Source of the DNA: Candidatus Sericytochromatia bacterium
GTDB lineage: Bacteria > Cyanobacteriota > Sericytochromatia > UBA7694 > JACMQJ01
Assembly: GCA_014377055.1 (NCBI GenBank)
Contig: JACMQJ010000704.1
Span: forward strand, 1-5,668
Reading direction: 5' to 3'
Length of the DNA: 5,668 nucleotides
Part shown: positions 1-5,668 of the stretch, one piece after another
Layout: each line of letters starts with the position of its first letter
Numbering within the stretch: the stretch's first letter is position 1
Translations under genes and position numbers: made by a program
The notes under the pieces: model-generated
What the model saw: the letters and a program-made list of their open reading frames with translations, nothing else
Told to the model about the DNA's origin: nothing
The model's database searches: none

Positions 1-353
1 AATTTTGCATCTTCGACGTAATCAGGGTCATTAACATTTTTGGCTAATACGATCCATTCATCAGCAAGTTTTAGGACTATATCATCATGATAAGTATCTT
101 TATTCCAAAGATAAACCATTAATAAATTTTCTGGAACAGATGACCATCTTTTACTATTTGCTAATTTTTCGATTGAAGATTTAGCTTTGTCAAGATTTTT
201 TAGTGAGTCTGTTACTGTATAAGGATAATCTTTATTGAGATTACTTTCTATTTTTGTTTTTGTTACTTCTTCTGCCTGTGCTTTTGGTACAAAAGCTATG
301 TTAGAAGTACAAATTATAAGGGCGAACAATAATAAGCTTTTGTTTGTTTTCAT
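1..353 (-). CDS. Exported protein of unknown function, 3' part missing (left edge)
   Basis: The gene reads leftwards from an ATG at 353-351 and is still open at base 1, giving 117 complete codons. The protein starts MKTNKSLLLFALIICTSNIA, followed by FVPKAQA and then EE. This is a classic Sec signal peptide: basic n-region (K2, K5), hydrophobic core at about residues 6-22, and an A-Q-A type I cleavage site predicted after residue 27. C15 is not in a proper lipobox because Ile, not Gly/Ala/Ser, precedes it, so a soluble exported protein is more likely than a lipoprotein. The mature part is hydrophilic, Lys/Asp/Asn-rich and probably helical (residues 48-67 and 90-106), with several Trp (W70, W83, W100). 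I recognise no domain or enzyme motif. In the upstream frame a TAA lies nine codons before the ATG with no other usual start between, so the start is well fixed. It lies downstream of the ABC operon on the same strand but 384 bases away with its own likely promoter, so it is probably a separate unit. Confidence 0.8.
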   Translation of the reverse strand, partial: MKTNKSLLLFALIICTSNIAFVPKAQAEEVTKTKIESNLNKDYPYTVTDSLKNLDKAKSSIEKLANSKRWSSVPENLLMVYLWNKDTYHDDIVLKLADEWIVLAKNVNDPDYVEDAK

Positions 354-367
354 TAAATTTGATAGAG

Positions 368-395
368 CCTTAAAATATTAAAGTTCTATTCTCCT
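368..395 (-). promoter_or_regulatory. Leader of the exported-protein gene with a misplaced Shine-Dalgarno-like site
   Basis: On the minus strand AAAGGAG (AGGAG core at 395-391) is the best Shine-Dalgarno match in the window, but it lies 37 bases before the ATG at 353. No ATG, GTG or TTG follows it at normal spacing. Between it and the ATG is a small AU-rich stem: CTTTAA (383-378), loop TATT, TTAAGG (373-368), six pairs with one G-U. Folding this stem would shorten the gap to about 21 bases, which is still long. The AGGAG may therefore be fortuitous or part of a leader structure. Confidence 0.25.
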
Positions 396-428
396 TTCTT
401 GCCAATTGATAAATTAAATCTAGCTATT

Positions 429-457
429 ATTATATCAGTAAATATAATGTCTGAAGA
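429..457 (-). promoter_or_regulatory. Likely sigma-70-type promoter of the exported-protein gene
   Basis: On the minus strand a perfect TATAAT lies at 434-429. Seventeen bases upstream is TCTTCA (457-452), which matches TTGACA at only three of six positions. Transcription would start near 422, leaving a leader of about 70 bases. The -35 hexamer forms the outer end of the 21-bp inverted repeat at 452-497, so anything binding or folding that repeat could affect this promoter. In such AT-rich DNA a TATAAT can occur by chance; position and spacing make it plausible but unproven. Confidence 0.4.
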
Positions 458-497
458 ATAATTTATAGAATTAAAGAATTCTATAAATTATTCTTCA
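452..497. repeat. Perfect 21-bp inverted repeat with 4-base loop
   Basis: The arms at 452-472 and 477-497 are exact reverse complements over 21 bp, separated by AAAG (473-476). The left arm begins TGAAGAATAATT and the right arm ends AATTATTCTTCA. Pairing stops cleanly at both ends: C451 faces A498, and A473 faces G476. The stem is AT-rich but long, so the RNA or extruded DNA would form a stable hairpin on either strand. Neither side has the T-tract expected of an intrinsic terminator (minus strand continues GACATTATATT, plus strand ATGAAAG). It could be a factor-assisted or bidirectional terminator between the ABC operon and the next gene, an operator or attenuator, or a copy of a small dispersed palindromic element. 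Confidence 0.9.
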
Positions 498-737
498 ATG
501 AAAGTACATCCTTAGATGAATTATTTGCCTTAGAGAAAACTATCTATAATCCTAAACAATACAATGGGCATTTTAATATATACAAAAAATGCAGTCTAAG
601 AGAATCTTGTATTAATATTTTAATAGTTTTTCAAGTAACAGCTAAAATATAGTAATAGTGATAATTTGGTGATTAAATAAAACTTATAATCAATATAATG
701 AAAAATGGGCTGTTGTTATTAGATATTAAATTATGAA

Positions 738-2504
738 TTAAGTTTTTTCAATTTCTTCAAAATATATTTTTCTATAATATGCTGAATCTTTTACTAATTG
801 GGCATGAGTACCAATATCAATTATTTTTCCTTCATCCAAAACTATTATTTTATCTGCCTTCTGTAAAGTACTAACTCTATGAGTGATCAAAAATACTGTA
901 ATCCCAGGTATAAATTTATAAAGTTCGTTCCACAACTTTGATTCAGTTTCAGCATCAAGAGCTGATGTACAATCATCTAATATCAAAATCTCAGGTTTTT
1001 TAATAATTGCTCTAGCTATTGCTACTCTTTGTTTTTGACCACCTGATAAATTAACACCTCTTTGACCAATCATAGTTTTTAAACCTTCTGGAAAAGCCTT
1101 TATCTCATGTTCTAATTGTGATACTTTAATGGCTGTATTAAGTGCTTCCTCTGATATATCAGCTCTACCAAAAATAATATTTTCTTTGAGAGTATCCGAA
1201 AAAAGTGATGGATTTTGTGGAACAAAACCAATATTCTGACGAAGCTCATTTAAGTCATATTTTTTTAGATCAATACCATTTAAAAAAACTGTTCCTGTTA
1301 TTGGATCGATTACTCTTGGAATAAAATTGATAAATGTACTTTTTCCGCTGCCCACAGAACCTACTATAGCAACTAATTGACCTTGTTTTACAGAAAAATT
1401 AATATCTTTAAGAACATGATTACCATTAGGAAAAGTATAATTAATATTATCAAAATTAAAGACTAAATTATTTTTTGGTAAACTGACAGGAATTTTATCA
1501 TTAAAAACATCAGGTTCAAAATCTTGTAATTCCATTACTCTTTGAACAGATACACCTGCACCTCTACCTTTAATAAAAAATTGCCCAATATCAACCATTG
1601 GCCAAATTAGCATGAATATGTATGAATTAAAGGTGACTAAATCTCCAACTCTTAATTTGTTATTGATAACAAGGCTACCACCAATTAAAAATATTAGAAT
1701 AACAATTATTTCTGAAAGCCTTGAGTAACTGAGTTCAATTAACGATGAAGCCTTGACAAGCTCAATCTCTTTTTGTTTTTGATGTTCAACTACTTGATCA
1801 AAATATTTTTCTTGACTAGTTTCTTGATTGTATGATTTGATAATTTTGATTCCATCAAAAGTTGAAGTTAAAAAACTATTTAGCTTGGATATTGCTTGCT
1901 GTGTCCTCTTAGAATAACCTGTAGTTTTGTCTGATGCTCTAATATAAATAAAAATTAGAATTAATAGTGGAATAAAGGTTACACCTGTCAAAACGGAGCT
2001 AATAATAAACATATAATATAAACATTGAGATATTTTGATAACAGCCTCATAAAACCTAAAAATACCACTACAAGCAAACCATGCTAGCTTTTTTTCACTA
2101 ACATCATCAATTAATCTAGTAGATATATCACCTGTGCTAAATTTTTGAAAGAAGTTTTGACTAAGAGTAATAATATATTCAAAGATATTTAATCTAAATT
2201 CATTTTCTAATTTAAAATTGACAACACCTCTTAAACTTTGAATGAAAGAGTATAAAGCAAAATGAATACAGCTATAAATAAAAAACTGTAAAATTTGCGA
2301 CTTAATATAATTCATATCGTTATTTTTTGCTAATTCATTAAAAATATTACCAATAAAGATCGGACTGTAAGATCTAAACCACATGGTTATAGGAGTAAGG
2401 ATTATTAAAATAATCATGGACAACTTGAAATCACCCCAAAATTTCCATAACCACGAAATAGTTTCAAAAAATGATATTTGTTGTTTTTGTTGTTCTGCAA
2501 TCAT
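738..2504 (-). CDS. Heterodimeric ABC exporter half-transporter, degenerate-site subunit (MdlA/BmrC-type)
   Basis: This is a membrane-embedded half-transporter: one six-helix type I exporter domain followed by one ATPase domain, expected to pair with the product of 2509-4260 and export small hydrophobic compounds. Numbering here counts from an upstream TTG at 2516 (592 residues). I prefer the ATG at 2504 (residue 5, 588 residues), four bases after the upstream stop. Hydrophobic segments lie at about 33-55, 76-96, 150-192 (two helices) and 268-312 (two helices). The ATPase domain shows A-loop Tyr360, Walker A GSVGSGKST (386-394), Q-loop Gln434, signature LSGGQ (490-494), Walker B ILILDD (510-515), D-loop SALD and switch His546. 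Asp515 replaces the catalytic glutamate, as in MdlA and other degenerate-site subunits of heterodimeric exporters. Its perfect LSGGQ should complete the partner's active site. Length fits the family. Substrate cannot be read from sequence. Confidence 0.95.
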   Translation of the reverse strand: MIAEQQKQQISFFETISWLWKFWGDFKLSMIILIILTPITMWFRSYSPIFIGNIFNELAKNNDMNYIKSQILQFFIYSCIHFALYSFIQSLRGVVNFKLENEFRLNIFEYIITLSQNFFQKFSTGDISTRLIDDVSEKKLAWFACSGIFRFYEAVIKISQCLYYMFIISSVLTGVTFIPLLILIFIYIRASDKTTGYSKRTQQAISKLNSFLTSTFDGIKIIKSYNQETSQEKYFDQVVEHQKQKEIELVKASSLIELSYSRLSEIIVILIFLIGGSLVINNKLRVGDLVTFNSYIFMLIWPMVDIGQFFIKGRGAGVSVQRVMELQDFEPDVFNDKIPVSLPKNNLVFNFDNINYTFPNGNHVLKDINFSVKQGQLVAIVGSVGSGKSTFINFIPRVIDPITGTVFLNGIDLKKYDLNELRQNIGFVPQNPSLFSDTLKENIIFGRADISEEALNTAIKVSQLEHEIKAFPEGLKTMIGQRGVNLSGGQKQRVAIARAIIKKPEILILDDCTSALDAETESKLWNELYKFIPGITVFLITHRVSTLQKADKIIVLDEGKIIDIGTHAQLVKDSAYYRKIYFEEIEKT

Positions 2505-2508
2505 CTTA

Positions 2509-4260
2509 TTAACCAACCTGTAACATATTTAGCTGAGAATAAAAACCGCCAAATTTAATTAATTCTTGATGATTACCAATTTCGATTAAATGACCATCTT
2601 TTAGCACCATTATTTTGTCTGCACTTTGAATAGTTGATAGTCTGTGAGCAATTATAAGTGCTGTTCTACCCTTAACTAAATTATTCATAGCTAATTTTAT
2701 ATTATTTTCTATTTCGGGATCAATATTACTTGTTGCTTCATCAAAAACTAAAATATATGGATTTTTTAATAAGGCTCTACCAAAACTAATTAATTGTTTT
2801 TCACCCGAACTAAGATTAGAGGCATTATCATTTAACTCTGTTTGATAACCTTTTTGTAATTTTGAAATTACTGGATTAATACCTAAATCTTCCATCAAAA
2901 TTTTGACTTGTTCGTCTGAGTAGTTGGATTGTCTCAAAGTTAAGTTTTCATAAATAGTGCCAGGGAATAAGATATTTTCTTGCAAAACAAGACCAAGAAT
3001 ATTTCTTAACTCTGCTTTGGAAATATTATCTATATTGACACCATTTAATAATATCTCACCTTTTTGTGGTGAATAAAATTTTAATAAAAGGCTAATGATG
3101 GTAGTTTTACCACTACCAGTTGGTCCAACTATTGCCCAGGTTTGACCTGTTGGACAATAAAAACTAACATCTTTTAAAATCCATTCACCATCTTCAACAT
3201 ATTTAAACCAAACATTTTTAAATTCAATATTTATTCCTTTCTCTTTATTTGGTATCTCTACAGGATTATTTGTATCAGGTATTGTATTTTCGGTATCAAG
3301 TAAATCAAAAACCCTAATAGCACCTGCAAAGCCCCTTTGAAACTCACTAAATTGACCTGATAACTGAATGATAGGCATAAAGAATTGACTAATAAAGTTA
3401 ATAAATAATATTAATCCGCCAATAGTCATAGTCTTTTTTAGAACCATATCAGTACCAATGTATAAAACAATTACAGTTCCAAGAATATTGACAAAAAATA
3501 ACAAATTAAAAAATGTATTGAACATAACTGTTGTTACTTTTTCTGCATCATACTTTTTTTTACTGCGAATCTTTAACTCATTTAAAACTCTTTTTTCTTG
3601 ACCAAAAATTTGAATAATAGATATACCTTGAATTATCTCTGTAATATAACTATTTACATCAGCTACATATTTACGAATATTAATTAATTTTGGAGCGATA
3701 TTTTTTCCAAATAAGATAGCACTCCCAAGCATAAAAGGGATAAACGCTAATAAGCTAAAAGCTAGTACTGAGCTATATTTAAAGAACATGACACAAAGCA
3801 TACCAATCAATAAAGTTACACTGCCAATAAAATTGGTAATGATAGTTGTAAATAATACGAGCATTGCATTAGAGTCATTTTCTACTCTCGAAACGAGATT
3901 ACCTGTCGTGGTTTTGTCAAAGTAGGACATATTTAAAGTTAGGAGATGTTTAAAAACAGATTTTTTTATTTCTGCAACAATAGATTGTCCAACAGTTTCA
4001 AGCCTTACTATTTCTTGATAATTAGCAAAATAACCAATCAATAATATAACTATATATCCACCTAATAAAAGTACAAGAGAAGGTATATCTTTATTTTTGA
4101 TAGGTCCATCTACAGCTTGTTGAATTATTACTGGGCCAAGAATCTTAATTAATGAAGCTATTAATAAAAGAAATAAGCACAAGGCAAATGTTTTATAATG
4201 AGGTATTACCCATTTTTTAGTTCTTTTAATTAAAGAGTATTTTGCGGTTTTAGTTTCCAT
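2509..4260 (-). CDS. Heterodimeric ABC exporter half-transporter, catalytic-site subunit (MdlB/BmrD-type)
   Basis: This is the first gene of the two-gene operon (583 residues), with the type I exporter layout of six helices then an ATPase domain. Hydrophobic segments lie at about 24-47, 60-80, 135-160, 163-186, 250-270 and 280-300. The ATPase domain shows A-loop Tyr354, Walker A GPTGSGKTT (379-387), Q-loop Gln427, Walker B ILVFDE (503-508) with catalytic Glu508, D-loop SNID and switch His539. Its signature is LSSGE (483-487) rather than LSGGQ. Thus its Walker motifs plus the partner's LSGGQ form the hydrolytic site, while its altered signature faces the partner's Asp-bearing site. The segment around 299-322 (QLSGQFSEFQRGFAGAIRVF) is typical of MdlB/YheH-like proteins. 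The ATG at 4260 has no clear Shine-Dalgarno; an AGGA about 20 bases upstream is too far. The stop at 2511-2509 lies four bases before the partner's ATG, so the two are very likely translationally coupled. Substrate is unknown. Confidence 0.95.
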   Translation of the reverse strand: METKTAKYSLIKRTKKWVIPHYKTFALCLFLLLIASLIKILGPVIIQQAVDGPIKNKDIPSLVLLLGGYIVILLIGYFANYQEIVRLETVGQSIVAEIKKSVFKHLLTLNMSYFDKTTTGNLVSRVENDSNAMLVLFTTIITNFIGSVTLLIGMLCVMFFKYSSVLAFSLLAFIPFMLGSAILFGKNIAPKLINIRKYVADVNSYITEIIQGISIIQIFGQEKRVLNELKIRSKKKYDAEKVTTVMFNTFFNLLFFVNILGTVIVLYIGTDMVLKKTMTIGGLILFINFISQFFMPIIQLSGQFSEFQRGFAGAIRVFDLLDTENTIPDTNNPVEIPNKEKGINIEFKNVWFKYVEDGEWILKDVSFYCPTGQTWAIVGPTGSGKTTIISLLLKFYSPQKGEILLNGVNIDNISKAELRNILGLVLQENILFPGTIYENLTLRQSNYSDEQVKILMEDLGINPVISKLQKGYQTELNDNASNLSSGEKQLISFGRALLKNPYILVFDEATSNIDPEIENNIKLAMNNLVKGRTALIIAHRLSTIQSADKIMVLKDGHLIEIGNHQELIKFGGFYSQLNMLQVG

Positions 4261-4315
4261 ATTAAAAAGTTTTTAAATTATCCTGATTTAGCGAGAAATG
4301 GTTATCTAAAGAGAT

Positions 4316-4333
4316 TATGATTTTTAAATCATA
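4316..4333. repeat. 8-bp inverted repeat in the ABC operon leader
   Basis: TATGATTT and AAATCATA are perfect reverse complements separated by two T residues. The dyad lies inside the predicted 5' leader of the ABC operon, about 20-38 bases after its likely transcription start. Its size and symmetry suit an operator for a dimeric repressor. With only two spacer bases it is a poor RNA hairpin. In DNA this AT-rich an 8-bp dyad could also arise by chance. Confidence 0.35.
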
Positions 4334-4360
4334 TTCAAAAATAAAATCAATATTTAAAAC

Positions 4361-4389
4361 ATTATAGCTAATATCAAACAGCTGGTTAA
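4361..4389 (-). promoter_or_regulatory. Likely promoter of the ABC exporter operon
   Basis: On the minus strand a perfect TATAAT (4366-4361) lies 17 bases downstream of TTAACC (4389-4384), which matches TTGACA at four of six positions. Transcription would start near 4354, giving a leader of about 94 bases before the ATG at 4260. The -35 hexamer overlaps the inverted repeat at 4385-4410, a layout typical of repressor or activator control. This is the best-scoring promoter I can see in the intergenic region. Confidence 0.5.
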
Positions 4390-4410
4390 AAATGGTTAAT
4401 TATTTTTAAC
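4385..4410. repeat. 9-bp inverted repeat over the ABC promoter -35, operator-like
   Basis: GTTAAAAAT (4385-4393) and ATTTTTAAC (4402-4410) are perfect reverse complements around an 8-base centre, GGTTAATT. A short direct repeat is nested in it: GGTTAA occurs at 4384-4389 and again at 4394-4399. The dyad covers the predicted -35 of the ABC operon and sits about 110 bases before the MFS start codon. A dimeric regulator bound here could act on one or both divergent units. No regulator gene is visible to test the pairing. Confidence 0.4.
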
Positions 4411-4465
4411 TTTCAGTAATCCTGATTTTAATATAAAATTAAAGCCTAAAAGAATCATATGAAAA

Positions 4466-4471
4466 TATAAT
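4466..4471 (+). promoter_or_regulatory. Candidate -10 element for the MFS transporter gene
   Basis: A perfect TATAAT lies 48 bases before the MFS start codon. No convincing -35 is found 16-18 bases upstream (AGCCTA at 17). An alternative, TTGATT at 4472-4477 with TAGATA at 4495-4500, has 17-base spacing but a poor -10. Either is weak in this AT-rich context; the promoter may be activator-dependent. Confidence 0.25.
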
Positions 4472-4519
4472 TTGATTAGATAATTTATATATATTAGATA
4501 CATTTTTTAAAATAACAGC

Positions 4520-5668
4520 ATGGAAAACACAGAGACAAAAAATAAAATATCACTTGTAACAATATTGTTTACTGTTTTTATGGATTTATTAGGGATAGGT
4601 ATAATAATTCCTATTATTGCTCCTGCACTTCTAAAGACCGATCTTCTTGGTAATATTCCTTATGGTTCAAAAACACTTATACTTGGTTTATTAATATCTG
4701 CTTATCCTATCGCACAGTTTTTTGGAGCACCTATTTTGGGGGCTTGGTCAGATAACATTGGACGTAAAAAAGTATTAATATTTTCGATAATAGGCTCAAT
4801 GATAGGTTATTTACTATTTGCTTATGGTCTTACTGTAAATAATATTGCTTTGTTATTCTTATCAAGATTTATTGATGGTGCTACAGGTGGTAATATATCT
4901 GTTATTTATTCGGCTTTAGCTGATGTGAGTGACGAAAAAACAAAAGCAAGAAACTTTGGCTTAGTTGGTGCTGCTTTTGGCGTTGGATTTATTATAGGGC
5001 CATTTTTTGGTGGTGAATTAGCAACTCCACAATTGGTCAGTTGGTTTAATTATTCAACCCCTTTCTTTTTTGCAGCTCTATTATCTTTTATTAATCTAAT
5101 ACTTGTTATTACTCGTTTTAAAGAAACAATTAAACAAAAAAAGAATACACCAATTAGTGCTTTAACTGGTATTAGAAATATCAATAAAGCTTTTAAAATC
5201 AAAGAATTTAGAACTATATTTTTAATTGCTTTTCTTGTAATGTTTGGATTTACTATGTTTTCTCAATTTTTCCAAGTCTTTTTAATTGAAAAATTTAATT
5301 ATTCACAACTAGAAATAGGTAAATTGTTGGCATATTTTGGTGTTATTTCTGTATTAGTACAAGGCGGTTTGGTTCGTAGACTAGCAAAAAAATACTCACC
5401 AATTAAGATATTACCTTTTTCATTATTATTTATGTCAATTGCTTTAATAAGCCTTATTATTCCTGATAAAGCTAGCTATCTATATTTAACAATGGCATTG
5501 GTAGCTATTGGTCAAGGTTTGAGTTCACCTAATATTAGTGCTTTAGTTTCCAATCTTGCAGATAACTCTATGCAAGGTGAAATATTGGGCATAAATCAAT
5601 CTATACAAGCATTAGCTCAAGCAATACCTCCAATGGTTGGTGGTTTGACTGTTTCTCAACATTTAAAT
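4520..5668 (+). CDS. MFS drug/proton antiporter-type exporter (DHA1, TetA-like), 3' end missing (right edge)
   Basis: The frame opens at ATG 4520 (an in-frame TAA at 4508-4510 fixes the start) and is still open at the right edge after 383 codons; the family usually has about 390-430, so little is missing. The product begins MENTETKNKISLVTILFTVF and is an integral membrane protein with about 11 hydrophobic helices visible. TM1 holds D22 in MDLLGIGIIIPIIAP, the DHA1/TetA TM1 pattern. Motif A is GAWSDNIGRKKV (74-85) with D78, R82 and K83 between TM2 and TM3. The motif B region has R116 (LSRFIDGATGG) in TM4. The antiporter motif C is GVGFIIGPFFGG (154-165) in TM5. A basic cytoplasmic loop (about 199-230) separates the halves. 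Together these indicate proton-coupled efflux of a small molecule across the cytoplasmic membrane. The drug is not predictable, so I do not call it a tetracycline pump. No Shine-Dalgarno precedes the start. It is divergent from the ABC exporter operon. Confidence 0.9.
   Translation, partial: MENTETKNKISLVTILFTVFMDLLGIGIIIPIIAPALLKTDLLGNIPYGSKTLILGLLISAYPIAQFFGAPILGAWSDNIGRKKVLIFSIIGSMIGYLLFAYGLTVNNIALLFLSRFIDGATGGNISVIYSALADVSDEKTKARNFGLVGAAFGVGFIIGPFFGGELATPQLVSWFNYSTPFFFAALLSFINLILVITRFKETIKQKKNTPISALTGIRNINKAFKIKEFRTIFLIAFLVMFGFTMFSQFFQVFLIEKFNYSQLEIGKLLAYFGVISVLVQGGLVRRLAKKYSPIKILPFSLLFMSIALISLIIPDKASYLYLTMALVAIGQGLSSPNISALVSNLADNSMQGEILGINQSIQALAQAIPPMVGGLTVSQHLN

Larger units (their letters stand above)
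354..737. other. Gene-free intergenic stretch between the ABC operon and the exported-protein gene
   Basis: This very AT-rich stretch of 384 bases holds a likely promoter and leader for the exported-protein gene (about 354-457) and a perfect long hairpin (452-497). I see no complete gene in it. On the plus strand one frame stays open from 455 to the TAG at 650-652 (about 65 codons) but has no ATG, GTG or TTG start near its beginning, overlaps the hairpin, and encodes nothing I recognise. No GC-rich stem with a T-tract follows the ABC operon stop at 738, so the hairpin is the only obvious candidate for ending that transcript. Confidence 0.6.
4261..4519. other. Divergent intergenic region between the ABC operon and the MFS gene
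   Basis: These 259 very AT-rich bases must hold the promoters of both flanking units, since both genes read outwards from it. I see a good minus-strand promoter (4361-4389), two inverted repeats (4316-4333 and 4385-4410), a lone TATAAT on the plus strand (4466-4471), and a 10-base direct repeat ATCCTGATTT at 4280-4289 and 4419-4428. No regulator gene is present in the window. One transcription factor could control both exporters from here, but that is inference. Confidence 0.6.

Noticed and set aside
307..353. Exported protein as a lipoprotein with lipidated Cys15
   Set aside because: The residues before Cys are Leu-Ile-Ile, lacking the small residue needed just before Cys, while a good A-Q-A type I cleavage site follows at residue 27.
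452..497. Hairpin as a standard intrinsic terminator
   Set aside because: No T-tract follows the stem on either strand and the stem is not GC-rich at its base, so it is listed as a repeat of uncertain role.
610..631. Plus-strand stem TATTAA/TTAATA followed by a five-T run as a terminator
   Set aside because: The stem is only six A-T pairs and would not be stable, and no plus-strand gene lies upstream to terminate.
455..652. Plus-strand open frame of about 65 codons ending TAG at 650-652, as a small gene or gene remnant
   Set aside because: It has no usual start codon near its beginning, the first part overlaps the perfect hairpin, and the translation matches no family I know. Open frames of this size can occur by chance.
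4520..5668. Calling the MFS gene a tetracycline-resistance determinant (tet)
   Set aside because: The motifs define the DHA1 family and resemble TetA broadly, but many chromosomal exporters share them; substrate cannot be assigned from these motifs.
1..5668. CRISPR array, tRNA/rRNA, insertion sequence, or defence or biosynthetic system
   Set aside because: No regularly spaced repeats, no tRNA-like cloverleaf, and no transposase, nuclease or biosynthetic enzyme was seen; the coding content is two ABC subunits, one MFS exporter and one exported protein.

Overview
The window comes from an AT-rich bacterium (about 30% G+C by eye). It uses the ordinary code, with Trp as TGG and no need for TGA readthrough. 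No gene identifies the lineage. The Sec signal peptide shows a bacterium that exports proteins across the cytoplasmic membrane, and none of the four genes has a strong Shine-Dalgarno at normal spacing. AT-rich lineages with weak Shine-Dalgarno use would fit, but I cannot choose among them.

Layout: (1) 1-353, minus strand: start of a gene for an exported protein of unknown function, cut by the left edge. (2) 354-737: gene-free stretch with a perfect 21-bp inverted repeat (452-497) that touches the likely promoter of the exported-protein gene. (3) 738-4260, minus strand: a tightly coupled two-gene operon for the two half-transporters of a heterodimeric ABC exporter of the MdlAB / BmrCD / LmrCD type. 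The upstream gene (2509-4260) encodes the subunit with the catalytic Walker B glutamate. The downstream gene (738-2504) encodes the partner with Asp at that position and a perfect LSGGQ signature. (4) 4261-4519: divergent intergenic region with a good minus-strand promoter for the ABC operon and two operator-like inverted repeats. (5) 4520-5668, plus strand: a 12-TM-type major facilitator (DHA1/TetA-like) transporter, cut by the right edge after 383 codons.

The two subunits together should form one ATP-driven exporter with one hydrolytic and one degenerate nucleotide site. Beside it, divergently transcribed, is a proton-driven MFS exporter. The theme is efflux of small, probably amphipathic or toxic, compounds, with possible joint control from the shared intergenic region. 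This looks like a common kind of efflux locus rather than a new system. The features most worth a second look are the long perfect hairpin, the complementary NBD asymmetry with catalytic-subunit-first gene order, and the operator-like repeat over the ABC promoter.
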